Assembly (NCBI RefSeq): GCF_014194975.1
Contig: NZ_JACIAY010000016.1
Location: 1-64,000, forward strand
Source: Sphingomonas sp. BK580
GTDB taxonomy: Bacteria > Pseudomonadota > Alphaproteobacteria > Sphingomonadales > Sphingomonadaceae
Reading direction: 5' to 3'
Length of the DNA stretch: 64,000 nucleotides
Positions 35,481 to 43,944 of this stretch are shown here, in pieces. Under the pieces are notes generated by a model. The model worked only from the letters and a program-made list of their open reading frames with translations. It was not told where the DNA came from and searched no databases. Each line of letters starts with the position of its first letter. Position 1 is the stretch's first letter. The translations under genes were made by a program, and so were the position numbers.

Positions 35481-36235
35481 ATCTTCCAGCCGCTGTGGAT
35501 CGCCACCAGCCCGCCCAGCACCGCCTCGACGCGGGTCTGCACGAAGCCGGCCTCGGCGATCATCCGCTCGAACGCGGGCATGTCGGGGAAGCGGCGGATC
35601 GACTCGATGAGATAGCGGTAGCTGTCCGAGTCGCCGGCGAGCAGCTGGCCGAGCTTGGGTACCATGCGGTGCGAATAGGCGTCGTACACTTCCGCGAAGC
35701 CGGGCCATTGCGTGGTGGAGAATTCGAGGCAGTAGAAGCGGCCGCCCCGGCGCAGCACGCGATGCGCCTCACGCAGCGCGGCGGGAATATCGGTGACGTT
35801 GCGGATGCCGAAGGCGATCGTATAGGCGTCGAAGAAGCGGTCGGGGAAGGTCAGCGTCTCGGCATTGGCCTCGGTCCACACCAGTCCGTCGATGCCGCGC
35901 TGCTGCGCGCGGCGCATGCCGACCTCGAGCATCTCGGGGTTGATGTCGGCGACGGTCACCGCGGCGCCGTGCTGCGCCAGCCGGAACGCGATGTCGCCGG
36001 TGCCGCCCGCCATGTCGAGGATCTGCTCGCCCGCGCGCGGCTTCACGCGGCGGACGAAGCGGTCCTTCCACAGCCGGTGCATGCCCCCCGACATGGCGTC
36101 ATTCATCAGGTCGTAGCGGCCCGCCACGTTGGAGAAGACGCCGCGGACGCGTGCGGTCTTCTCGACCGGGGTGACGTCCTCGTAACCGAAGGAGACCACG
36201 CGCTCGCTGGCGGCGCTGCCGGGGGTATCGCTCAT
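35477..36235 (-). CDS. ubiE: Ubiquinone/menaquinone C-methyltransferase UbiE
   Basis: A 252-residue class I SAM-dependent methyltransferase. The signatures YDLMNDAMSGGMHRLWK (about residue 41) and the second UbiE motif RVLRRGGRFYCLEFS are present, as is the SAM-binding LDMAGGTGDIAF. It C-methylates the quinone ring. The ATG at 36235 begins MSDTPGSAASERVVSFGYEDV; a longer frame upstream is Pro/Arg-rich and unlikely. It is divergent from mutM. Confidence 0.95.
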   Translation of the reverse strand: MSDTPGSAASERVVSFGYEDVTPVEKTARVRGVFSNVAGRYDLMNDAMSGGMHRLWKDRFVRRVKPRAGEQILDMAGGTGDIAFRLAQHGAAVTVADINPEMLEVGMRRAQQRGIDGLVWTEANAETLTFPDRFFDAYTIAFGIRNVTDIPAALREAHRVLRRGGRFYCLEFSTTQWPGFAEVYDAYSHRMVPKLGQLLAGDSDSYRYLIESIRRFPDMPAFERMIAEAGFVQTRVEAVLGGLVAIHSGWKM

Positions 36236-36342
36236 GCTCGCCGCTCTAGGGCGTGCGCCGGGGCGAGGGAAGGGGGCGAGCGCGGCCACGCCGGCGATCG
36301 CGCGGTCTAGCCGTGCCGGTGCGCGATGCCTAAGTCACCACC

Positions 36343-37158
36343 ATGCCCGAACTTCCCGAGGTCGAGACCACCGTGCGCGGGCTCACGCCCGTGCTGCTCG
36401 ACGCCACGCTGGCGCGCGTCGAGCCGCGCCGCGGCGACCTGCGCCGGCCGTTCCCGCCCGAGCTGCGCCAGCGGCTCACCGGCGCGCGGATCATCGCTTT
36501 GTCGCGCCGCGCCAAATACGGTCTGATCGGCACCGATCGCGGTGACACGCTGATCTTCCACCTCGGCATGTCGGGGCGCTGGCGAGTCGATCCCGCCGAG
36601 CTGCTGGCGCACGATCATCTGCTGATCGAGACGTCAGCGGGTCGGCAGCTCGCGCTCAACGATCCGCGGCGCTTCGGCTCGGTCGACCTGTGGCGCACTG
36701 ACGAGCTGGTCGGCTTCCCTGCGTTCGCGGCGCTCGGCCCCGAGCCGCTCGGCCCCGCCTTCACCGCCGACTATCTGCGCGGCGCGCTGGTGGGCAAGAC
36801 GACGTCGATCAAGCTCGCGCTGCTCGACCAGCGGGTGGTCGCCGGACTGGGCAATATCTACGTCTGTGAGGCGCTGTACCACGCGCGGATCAACCCCCGC
36901 CGGTCGGCGGGGCGGATCGCGCGGTCGCGGCTCGGACGACTGATCGAGGCGGTCCACGCGGTGCTCGAGTCGGCCGTCGCGGCGGGGGGGTCGAGCCTGC
37001 GCGACTATGCCCGGCCGGACGGCGAGCTCGGCTATTTCTCCAAGCAGTTCGCGGTCTACGGCCGCGCGGGCGAGCCGTGCGGCTGCGGCGGGACGGTGCA
37101 CCGCTATGCCGAGGGCGGGCGCTCGACCTTCTGGTGCCCGGCCTGCCAGCGCGGTTGA
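36343..37158 (+). CDS. mutM: Formamidopyrimidine-DNA glycosylase
   Basis: A 271-residue bifunctional DNA glycosylase/AP lyase that removes 8-oxoguanine and formamidopyrimidines. The catalytic N-terminus PELPEVE (P2, E3 after Met removal) is intact, as are the LNDPRRFG loop and the C-terminal zinc finger with C246, C248, C265 and C268. Divergence from ubiE and closeness to rpsT are usual in sphingomonads. Confidence 0.97.
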   Translation: MPELPEVETTVRGLTPVLLDATLARVEPRRGDLRRPFPPELRQRLTGARIIALSRRAKYGLIGTDRGDTLIFHLGMSGRWRVDPAELLAHDHLLIETSAGRQLALNDPRRFGSVDLWRTDELVGFPAFAALGPEPLGPAFTADYLRGALVGKTTSIKLALLDQRVVAGLGNIYVCEALYHARINPRRSAGRIARSRLGRLIEAVHAVLESAVAAGGSSLRDYARPDGELGYFSKQFAVYGRAGEPCGCGGTVHRYAEGGRSTFWCPACQRG

Positions 37159-37255
37159 CGCTGCGCGCTACCCGCGCTATGGGCCGCGCCTTCGAGGGTG
37201 ACGGTGTTGCCGGCCGCCCTGCTTTCCATCGATTCGAAACAGTCAGAGGACGTTC

Positions 37256-37519
37256 ATGGCGAACACGCCGCAAGCCAAGAAGCGTATCCGTCGCAACGAG
37301 CGCCGGGCCGAAGTCAACGGTAACCGCGTCGGCCGGATCCGCACCTTCGTGAAGAAGGTCGAGGCAGCGCTCGCGGCCGGCGACAAGGCCGGTGCGGCGA
37401 CCGCACTGCAGGCGGCACAGCCCGAGATCGCGCGTGGCGTGGCCAAGGGCGTACTCCACAAGAACACGGCGGCGCGGAAGTTCTCGCGCCTGACCAAGCG
37501 CGTGGCCGGGCTCGCCTAA
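37256..37519 (+). CDS. rpsT: 30S ribosomal protein S20
   Basis: An 87-residue, strongly basic helical protein that begins MANTPQAKKRIRRNERR and ends with HKNTAARKFSRLTKRVAGL, both diagnostic of S20, which binds 16S rRNA early in 30S assembly. AGAGGA lies before the ATG. A strong terminator follows. Confidence 0.98.
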   Translation: MANTPQAKKRIRRNERRAEVNGNRVGRIRTFVKKVEAALAAGDKAGAATALQAAQPEIARGVAKGVLHKNTAARKFSRLTKRVAGLA

Positions 37520-37540
37520 GCCAACGCCTTCTCAGCGCTT

Positions 37541-37580
37541 CGAAAACGCCCGTCGGGACGCTCCCGGCGGGCGTTTTCGT
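37541..37580 (+). terminator. Terminator of rpsT
   Basis: CGAAAACGCCCG and CGGGCGTTTTCG form a perfect 12-bp stem, with further pairing inside (CGGGA with TCCCG). The T-run is contained in the descending arm, so the hairpin can end transcription in both directions. Confidence 0.85.
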
Positions 37581-37953
37581 ATGCGTTTTCGGTGATCCCC
37601 AGGGCGGGTCGACGCTTCTTTCCAAAAGCCTCGGGAATCCTGCGATTCGCACCCGATACGATCGGCAGGTCGCCGATAAAGTGCAGTGTTTACAGTGGGT
37701 TGTGCGAAATTCGACGCATTTGCGCGGCTGGTGGCGAGTCAACCTGCTTTATTTCGATTTTGTGTCCGCGACCGGTCTTGATCGACTCAGCCGGCTGTTC
37801 CTAATCCTGTCGAACCGCACCGGCGATCGTCCGGCGCGGCACAGAGACACCGTCTGATAGCCGACGCGCGAGGGGCCGCGGGCAGGGGGACGTTTGACTT
37901 TGCGGATGAAGGATCCGCGAACGCACGCGTTCGCGGCAACGGGAGAGCTGTGC
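37581..37953. other. dnaA upstream region
   Basis: About 370 bp without a gene. The stretch 37670-37790 is the most AT-rich part of this neighbourhood and probably holds the dnaA promoter. I found no cluster of TTATCCACA-type DnaA boxes, so I do not call it an origin. Confidence 0.55.
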
Positions 37954-39345
37954 GTGGCGCAAGTGGCGGAGCGAGTGGACGGGATGAGCGACGTGGCACG
38001 GGCCTGGACCCGGGTGCGCGCCAACCTGCGCCAGTCCGCCGGGGCGCGGCTGTTCGACCAGTGGCTCGCGCCGATCGCGCTGGCCGACGCGACCGACCCG
38101 CTCGACGTCCGCCTGACCCTGCCGTCGCCGTTCATGACCAACTGGGTGCGCAGCCACTATGCCGAGCGGCTGGTGCACGAGTTCCGCGCGGTGCTGCCGG
38201 GCGTGCGCAGCGTCGAGGTCGAGACCGCGTCGCGCGCACCGGTCGCCGCCGTGCTGACCGCACCCGTCGCGATCGCGGCGCCCGTCGAGCCGGTCGCCGA
38301 CAACGCTGGCGAGGCCGGCGAGCGCCCGCAGCTCGATCCAAGACTCACCTTCGATCGTTTCGTGGTGGACGAGTCGAACCTGGTCGCGGTCAACGCCGCG
38401 CGCGCACTGGCCGAGCCCGGCCCGGTGCGCTTCAGCCCCCTCTTCCTCCACGGCGCGACCGGACAGGGCAAGACCCACCTGATGAACGCGGTCGCGCATG
38501 CCTTCCTGGCGGCGCACCCGGGCGCGCGCGTGATGCTGATGTCGGCGGAGCGCTTCATGTTCGAGTTCGTCGCCGCGGTGCGCGCGCGCGACACGTTCGC
38601 GTTCAAGATGAAGTTGCGCGGGCTCGACCTGCTGCTGATCGACGACCTCCAGTTCATCGCCGGGAAGGACTCGACCCAGGAGGAGTTCTTCCACACCGTC
38701 AACGAGATCATGGCCGCAGGCAAGCGCCTGGTGATCGCCGCCGACCGCGCGCCGCAGGCGCTCGAGGGGATCGAGCCGCGCATCCTCGGCCGGCTCGCCG
38801 CGGGGCTGGTCGCCGATATCCGCCCGTCGACGCTGGCGCTCCGCCGCGAGGTGCTCGAGCGGCGCGTGGCGGACATGCCCGACGTGCGCGTGCCCGCCGC
38901 GGTGCTCGACCTGCTCGCGACCCGGATCACCGCGAGCATCCGCGAGCTGGAGGGCGCGCTCACCCGGGTCACGGCTTATGCGATGCTGACCGGGGCGGCG
39001 ATCGACCTCGACTTCGCGACGCAGACGCTCGGCGACATGCTGCGCGGCCATCAGCGTCGCGTGACGATCGACCAGATCCAGAAGCTCGTGTCGGACCATT
39101 TCGAGCTCAAGCCGCTCGACCTGATCTCGGCGCGGCGCGCGCGCGCGGTGGCGCGGCCGCGACAGATCGCGATGTACCTCGCCAAGCGCCTGACCACGCG
39201 CTCGCTGCCCGAGATCGGCCGCAAGTTCGGCGGGCGCGATCACTCGACCGTGATCCACGCCGTCAAGCGGATCGAAGCGCTGCGCGACAGCGACCGCGAG
39301 GTCGACGGCGCGGTGCGGCTGCTGCTCGGCCAGCTCGGCGCCTGA
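37954..39345 (+). CDS. dnaA: Chromosomal replication initiator DnaA
   Basis: A 463-residue DnaA. It has the N-terminal domain (ARLFDQWLAPI), an AAA+ domain with Walker A GATGQGKT (K173) and Walker B LLIDDLQF (D230, D231), sensor regions, and the DNA-binding domain IV with the signature GRDHSTVIHAVKRI. Several in-frame starts exist (37894, 37954, 37984); GTG 37954 is chosen because GGGAG lies 8 nt before it. The AAA+ linker is short compared with enterobacterial DnaA. Next to rpsT, as in related alphaproteobacteria. Confidence 0.95.
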   Translation: MAQVAERVDGMSDVARAWTRVRANLRQSAGARLFDQWLAPIALADATDPLDVRLTLPSPFMTNWVRSHYAERLVHEFRAVLPGVRSVEVETASRAPVAAVLTAPVAIAAPVEPVADNAGEAGERPQLDPRLTFDRFVVDESNLVAVNAARALAEPGPVRFSPLFLHGATGQGKTHLMNAVAHAFLAAHPGARVMLMSAERFMFEFVAAVRARDTFAFKMKLRGLDLLLIDDLQFIAGKDSTQEEFFHTVNEIMAAGKRLVIAADRAPQALEGIEPRILGRLAAGLVADIRPSTLALRREVLERRVADMPDVRVPAAVLDLLATRITASIRELEGALTRVTAYAMLTGAAIDLDFATQTLGDMLRGHQRRVTIDQIQKLVSDHFELKPLDLISARRARAVARPRQIAMYLAKRLTTRSLPEIGRKFGGRDHSTVIHAVKRIEALRDSDREVDGAVRLLLGQLGA

Positions 39346-39352
39346 GCACCGC

Positions 39353-39643
39353 TCACGCCGCGCGGCGCAGTGGCTCCTCCTCGCTCGGCGCGGGCGCGGT
39401 GGGGAGCGTGGTGATCTCGGCGGTGGCCGGCGCGCGCCGCCGATCGGGGAAGAGCAGCCGGCTGGCCAGCACGATCACGCCCAGCGCGGCATAGGTCGCC
39501 AGCACCGCCTCGAGGCTGAACAGCAGCGCGCCCGCGAAGGCGGCGCGCAGCCACAGCGGATTGACGCCCAGGTCCTCCCCGACGGCGGCGCAGACGCCGA
39601 AGAGGTTGTCGCGCGGGGCGGGCGGGGTGGTGGTCTCGGTCAT
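39353..39643 (-). CDS. PspC-domain protein
   Basis: A 96-residue protein with a PspC-like domain (residues 10-65): DNLFGVCAAVGEDLGVNPLWLRAAF followed by a hydrophobic helix. PspC domains are inner-membrane modules of envelope stress responses; small stand-alone ones are of unknown role. The C-terminal tail is charged and Pro/Glu-rich. It converges with dnaA, 7 bp apart. Confidence 0.82.
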   Translation of the reverse strand: MTETTTPPAPRDNLFGVCAAVGEDLGVNPLWLRAAFAGALLFSLEAVLATYAALGVIVLASRLLFPDRRRAPATAEITTLPTAPAPSEEEPLRRAA

Positions 39644-39717
39644 GCGCTCTCTCGCTCTCTCGGGCGGCGGTCGCCGCGGCTCACGAAGTGATCAGCAAGA
39701 GTGATGCCAGATCATTA

Positions 39718-39815
39718 CTCCCCCTCTTAAGGGGAGGGCTGGGGTGTGGCGTTGCCGCGAGCGCTGCGCCCGAGGCGACGCCCCATCCCCGCTCCCTCCC
39801 CGAAGGGGAGGGGAG
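39718..39815. repeat. Inverted repeat between the PspC gene and trpS
   Basis: The left arm (CTCCCCCTCTTAAGGGGAGG, then GCTGGGGTG) is matched by a right arm (CCCCATCCCCGCTCCCTCCCC, then GAAGGGGAGGG). Each arm can also fold on itself. A dispersed palindromic element is the likely explanation; it may end trpS transcription. Confidence 0.7.
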
Positions 39816-39858
39816 AAGCGCCATTATTTGGCGCCGCGCGCCGACACCGATCCGCAGC

Positions 39859-40875
39859 TTACGCCAACAACCCCATCGCGCGCTGCGCCTGGCGCAGCGT
39901 CGGTGCCGCCAGCGCGCGCGCCTTCTCCGCGCCCCGCTCCAGGATCGAGTCGATCGCGGCGCGATCGTCGAGCAGCCGCACCATCTCGTCGCGGATCGGC
40001 GCGAGCGTGGCCACCGCCAGGTCCGCCAGCGCCGGCTTGAACGCGCCGAACCCCTTGCCGGCGAAGTCGCTCAGCACGTCCTGCGGCGTGCGGTCGGCGA
40101 GCGCGGCGAAGATCGTCAGCAGGTTGCGTGCCTCGGGCCGGCCCTCCAGCTCCTCCACCGTCGCGGGCAGCAGGTCGGGGTCGGTCTTCGCCTTGCGGAA
40201 CTTGTCCGCGATCACCTCGTCGCTGTCGATCAGCTTCACCAGCGACTGTTCCGACGGGTTGGACTTGCTCATCTTCGCCGCGGCGTCGCGCAGCGACATG
40301 ATCCGGGGCGCGGCGGCGCTGATCAGCGGTTCGGGCAAGGTGAACAGCGCGCTGTCATAGTCGGTGTTGAACTTGGTCGCGATGTCGCGCGCCAGCTCGA
40401 GATGCTGCTTCTGGTCCTCGCCGACCGGAACGTGTGTGCCGTTGTAGAGCAGCACGTCCGCCGCCATCAGCACCGGATAATCGTAGAGCCCGACGCTGGC
40501 GCCCTCGCGGTTCTTCCCGGCCTTGTCCTTGAACTGGGTCATGCGGTTGAGCCAGCCGACGCGCGCGACGTTGTTCAGCAGCCAGGCGAGCTCGCTGTGC
40601 GCGGGCACGCGCGCCTGATTGAACAGGATCGACCGCTCGGGATCGATCCCGGCGGCAACCAGCGTGGCAGTCATCTCGATCGTGTTGGCGGTCAGCTCGG
40701 CGGGCGCGATGAACTCCGTGAGGCCGTGCAGGTCGGCGATGAAGTACATCGTCTCGCCGCCCTGCGCCTGGATCTGCTGCTGCATCGCGACCCACTGCTT
40801 CACCGCCCCCAGATAGTTGCCGAGGTGGAGGTTGCCGGTGGGCTTGATACCGGAGACGACGCGCATCTTGGTCAT
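39859..40875 (-). CDS. trpS: Tryptophanyl-tRNA synthetase
   Basis: A 338-residue class I synthetase charging tRNA-Trp. The HIGH-equivalent is GNLHLGN (residues 14-20) and the KMSKS loop is at 201-205. GLYDYPVLMAADVLLY and VPVGEDQKQHLELARD are characteristic. The ATG overlaps the murJ stop (ATGA), so the two genes are coupled. Confidence 0.97.
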   Translation of the reverse strand: MTKMRVVSGIKPTGNLHLGNYLGAVKQWVAMQQQIQAQGGETMYFIADLHGLTEFIAPAELTANTIEMTATLVAAGIDPERSILFNQARVPAHSELAWLLNNVARVGWLNRMTQFKDKAGKNREGASVGLYDYPVLMAADVLLYNGTHVPVGEDQKQHLELARDIATKFNTDYDSALFTLPEPLISAAAPRIMSLRDAAAKMSKSNPSEQSLVKLIDSDEVIADKFRKAKTDPDLLPATVEELEGRPEARNLLTIFAALADRTPQDVLSDFAGKGFGAFKPALADLAVATLAPIRDEMVRLLDDRAAIDSILERGAEKARALAAPTLRQAQRAMGLLA

Positions 40876-42461
40876 CGGGACGAGGCTCTGCGACGGAGGA
40901 GGGAACGGAGGTCGGCGGCGCGGAACGCGCCGGTGGCGAAACAGGCGAGCGCGTAGATCGCGACGCCCGCGCCGACCAGTACCGCCAGCGCGACGCCGCG
41001 CACGACGAGGCCGCCGGTGAGGTACGGGTCGACCAGCGGCGTCACCAGCAGCAGCGCGCCGCCCATCAGCAGCGCCGCGAGTGCGAGCCGCGGCACCTTG
41101 CGCTTGAGCTGCGGATCCAGCGCGAAATGACCGCGCCGCGCCAGCACGACGTAGAGCGAGGCGACGTTGACGGTCGACGCCAGCGCAGTGGCGAGCGGCG
41201 GGCCGATCTGGCCGATGTCCCAGTGCGCCAGCGTCGGGATCAGCACGAGATTGCCGACGAGGTTGAGCGCGACCGAGTAGAGCGCCAGCCGCACCGGTGT
41301 CCGCGTGTCGGCACGCGCGTAGAAGCCGGGGGTGAGCACCTTGACCAGCACGTAGCTCGGCAGCCCGAGCGAGAAGGCGGCGAGCGCCTGTGCCGAGCGC
41401 GCGCTGTCCGCGCCGGTGAAGGCGCCGTGCTGGAACAGCCCGCGCACGATCGGCTCGGCGGCGAAGACGAAGGCGGCGGTGGCGGGCAGGGTGAGGAACA
41501 GCGCGAGCTCCAGCCCGCGGTTCTGCGTCTCCATCGCCTCGGTCTCGCGCCCCTCGCTCAGCAGCCGCGACACGACTGGCAGCAGGATCGTGCCGAGCCC
41601 GATGCCGATCATCCCGAGCGGCAGCTGGTTGAGCCGGTCGGCGTAGTAGATCGCGGAGATCGATCCCGCCGGCAGCAGCCAGCCAGCGAGCGCGGTGGAG
41701 ATGGCGAGATTCACCTGCGCCGCGCCCGCACCTGCCGCGGCGGGGACGATCAGCGTGAGCAGCCGCTTCACGTCGTCGTCGACGCGCGGCCGGCGCAGCC
41801 TGAGCGAGACCCCCGCGCGACCGCACGCCCACCACAGCCAGGCGAGCTGGAACGCGCCGCCGACGGTGACCGAGATCGCCTGCACCCGCGCGGTCGCGTA
41901 GGGGTCCGCGCCGTGAAAGAAGACCAGCGCGCCCACCATCGCGACGTTGAGCAGGATCGGCGCCGCGGCATTGACCCAGAAGCGATCGAGCGAGTTGAGG
42001 ATGCCGCCCAGCAGCGAGACCAGCGAGATCAGCATCAGGTAGGGGATGGTGAAACGCGACAGCGTCACCGCGAAGGCGAACTGCTCGGGCGTGGGCTGCT
42101 GGCGATCGAACCCGCCCGAGAGCGCCAGCGTGATCGGCCATGCCGCGATCAGCATCGCCGCGGTGAACACGAGCAGGACCGGGAACAGCACCGCCAGCGC
42201 GCGCTCGGCGAAATCGACCCCGGCGGGGGTGCCGCCACCCTCGGCCACCTTGCGGTTGAACAAGGGGATGAAGGCGGCGGAGAAGGCACCCTCCGCGAAC
42301 AGGGCGCGGAACATGTTGGGCAGGCGGAAGGCGACGAAGAAAGCGTCGGAGGCGAAGCCCGCGCCGACATAGCTCGCCTGCAGCGTGTCGCGCACCAGCG
42401 CGAGCACACGGCTGGCGAGCGTCAGCCCGCCGACCGACCCGAGCGCTTTGGCGAGGTTCAT
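40872..42461 (-). CDS. murJ: Lipid II flippase MurJ
   Basis: A 529-residue MOP-superfamily membrane protein with about 14 hydrophobic helices, required to flip lipid II across the inner membrane for peptidoglycan synthesis. The conserved RxxG/D-type segments are visible (SRVLALVRDT near residue 20; ALFAEGAFSAAFIPLFN near 50). The ATG at 42461 gives the usual MNLAKALGSVGGLT start; a GTG 15 bp upstream is an alternative. Confidence 0.94.
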   Translation of the reverse strand: MNLAKALGSVGGLTLASRVLALVRDTLQASYVGAGFASDAFFVAFRLPNMFRALFAEGAFSAAFIPLFNRKVAEGGGTPAGVDFAERALAVLFPVLLVFTAAMLIAAWPITLALSGGFDRQQPTPEQFAFAVTLSRFTIPYLMLISLVSLLGGILNSLDRFWVNAAAPILLNVAMVGALVFFHGADPYATARVQAISVTVGGAFQLAWLWWACGRAGVSLRLRRPRVDDDVKRLLTLIVPAAAGAGAAQVNLAISTALAGWLLPAGSISAIYYADRLNQLPLGMIGIGLGTILLPVVSRLLSEGRETEAMETQNRGLELALFLTLPATAAFVFAAEPIVRGLFQHGAFTGADSARSAQALAAFSLGLPSYVLVKVLTPGFYARADTRTPVRLALYSVALNLVGNLVLIPTLAHWDIGQIGPPLATALASTVNVASLYVVLARRGHFALDPQLKRKVPRLALAALLMGGALLLVTPLVDPYLTGGLVVRGVALAVLVGAGVAIYALACFATGAFRAADLRSLLRRRASSR

Positions 42462-42480
42462 AGCGTCAACGGCCACCCGT

Positions 42481-42555
42481 GTTCCCGCGGACGCGGGAAC
42501 CCAGAGCCACGGGAGCCGCGCCCGCCGCCCTGGGCTCCCGCGTGCGCAGGAGCAC
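42481..42555. repeat. Inverted repeat between secB and murJ
   Basis: A hairpin (GTTCCCGCGGACGCGGGAAC, 42481-42500) is followed by a facing arm (CTGGGCTCCCGCGTGCGCAGGAGC) about 40 bp later. It is similar in design to the element at 48705-48798 and is probably another REP/MITE-type copy. Confidence 0.65.
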
Positions 42556-42566
42556 CGTACGCGACC

Positions 42567-43067
42567 TCAGGCCTGGCTGACCTCGCCGCCGAACGAGACG
42601 CCCTGCGCCTGTGCCTGCTGGAGGAACAGCGCGTTGAAGTCGATCGGCTCGAGCAGCAGCGGCGGGAAGCCGCCGTCGCGGATCGCGTCGGCGACCACGC
42701 GGCGCGCGAACGGGAACAGCAGCCGCGGACCCTCGCCGAGCAGGAAGGGCTGGACATGCTCGGCCGGCACGTTGCGCAGCCCGAACAGGCCGGCGTAGGA
42801 GAGCTCGGCGATGAAGGCGGTCTTGCCGCCGGTGGTGGCGCGCACCTCGATCTTCAGCGTCACCTCGTGGACTTCCTCGCCCACCTGCGCCGCTCCGATG
42901 TCGAACTGGACGTTGATCTCGGGCGGGTTGGGCTCCTGGTAGACCGCCGGCGCGTTCGGGTTCTCGAACGACAGGTCCTTGACGTACTGCGAGATCAGCC
43001 CCGCCGCCGGGCCCGTGTCCGCGCCGTTGGCGAGCGGTTCGCCGCCGAGATTGTCCTGGCTGTCCAT
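42567..43067 (-). CDS. secB: Protein-export chaperone SecB
   Basis: A 166-residue SecB, the cytoplasmic tetrameric chaperone that keeps precursors unfolded and delivers them to SecA. QYVKDLSFENPNAP (about residue 28), the beta-sheet core and the LLFPFARRVVADAIRDGGFPPLLLEPIDFNALF block are diagnostic. The ATG at 43067 has AAGGGA before it; a GTG 15 bp upstream is less likely. Divergent from the Tim44-like gene, as in other alphaproteobacteria. Confidence 0.97.
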   Translation of the reverse strand: MDSQDNLGGEPLANGADTGPAAGLISQYVKDLSFENPNAPAVYQEPNPPEINVQFDIGAAQVGEEVHEVTLKIEVRATTGGKTAFIAELSYAGLFGLRNVPAEHVQPFLLGEGPRLLFPFARRVVADAIRDGGFPPLLLEPIDFNALFLQQAQAQGVSFGGEVSQA

Positions 43068-43261
43068 CGTCCGTCCCTTCACCGATTCCTGTGTCGCGCG
43101 CGCCGGCGTTCCCCGGGGCGCAGCAGTCAGCGGCGGTTAGCAGCGCGGTCGACGGGATACAATCGCCGCCCCGGCGATTTGACCTAGGGCAGTTTGATGT
43201 TCGGCGCCGTCATGCCTATGTACGACGTCCAGTTTTCGCAGACCAGCCGTCTGGAGTTGCC

Positions 43262-43906
43262 GTGTTCTACGTAGTCCTGCTCGCCATGGTCGCCGGCTTT
43301 CTCGCCCTGCGGCTCTACTCGGTCCTCGGCAAGCGCTCAGGCCACGAGCAGCCGCTGCCCAAGCCCGCCGAGGAGAGAGTCGGTGCGACGGCGCTACCGC
43401 GCACCGTGGACGTCACGCCTGAGGTGCGCGAGCCGGTGATGCGGCCGTTCGACAGCGGCACCGAGCCGGGCCTGCGCGCGCTCGTCGCGGCCGAGCCGCA
43501 GTTCGACGTGAACCGCTTCATCGAGGGCGCGAAATCCGCCTATCGCATGATCCTAGAGGCATATTGGCGGGGTGACGTCGAGGCGCTGCGCGGGCTCGTC
43601 GCGCCCGACGTGCTCGCCGCGTTCCAGGAGGCGATCGAGGCCCGTCAGGCGGCGGGCCACGTGCTCGATAACCGCCTGATCTCGGTCGAGCGCGCGAGCA
43701 TCGCTTCCGCCTCGGTGGGTGGCGGTGAGGCGCGCGTGACGGTGCGCTTCGACGCCGACATCGCCGCGGTGACCCGCGACGGTGAGGGCCAGGTGGTCGC
43801 GGGTTCGACCAGCGACGCGGTCGAGACCCACGACGTGTGGACCTTCGTGCGCCAGGTGAAGACCGCTGACCCGAACTGGATCCTCGCGGACACCGACGAG
43901 GCATAA
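43262..43906 (+). CDS. Tim44/TimA-domain membrane protein
   Basis: A 214-residue protein with an N-terminal membrane anchor (residues 2-18) and a C-terminal Tim44-like domain (about 75-212): FIEGAKSAYRMILEAYWRGDVEALRGLVAPDVL is typical. Bacterial homologues of the mitochondrial import motor subunit Tim44 are inner-membrane proteins of unclear function. The GTG at 43262 follows GGAG by 5 nt; an in-frame start at 43091 has no support. The secB-Tim44-mltA-smr order is conserved in alphaproteobacteria. Confidence 0.9.
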   Translation: MFYVVLLAMVAGFLALRLYSVLGKRSGHEQPLPKPAEERVGATALPRTVDVTPEVREPVMRPFDSGTEPGLRALVAAEPQFDVNRFIEGAKSAYRMILEAYWRGDVEALRGLVAPDVLAAFQEAIEARQAAGHVLDNRLISVERASIASASVGGGEARVTVRFDADIAAVTRDGEGQVVAGSTSDAVETHDVWTFVRQVKTADPNWILADTDEA

Positions 43907-43944
43907 GACGCCGCGGACGACGGCGTGACAGGGAAAGGGGTGGA

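Noticed and set aside
37581..37953. Replication origin next to dnaA
   Set aside because: AT-rich, but no cluster of DnaA boxes is seen, and in many alphaproteobacteria oriC is not at dnaA. GC-skew analysis of the whole chromosome would decide.
43091..43261. N-terminal extension of the Tim44-like gene
   Set aside because: It would place the membrane anchor in the interior, and it covers the promoter region shared with secB; GTG 43262 has a good Shine-Dalgarno.
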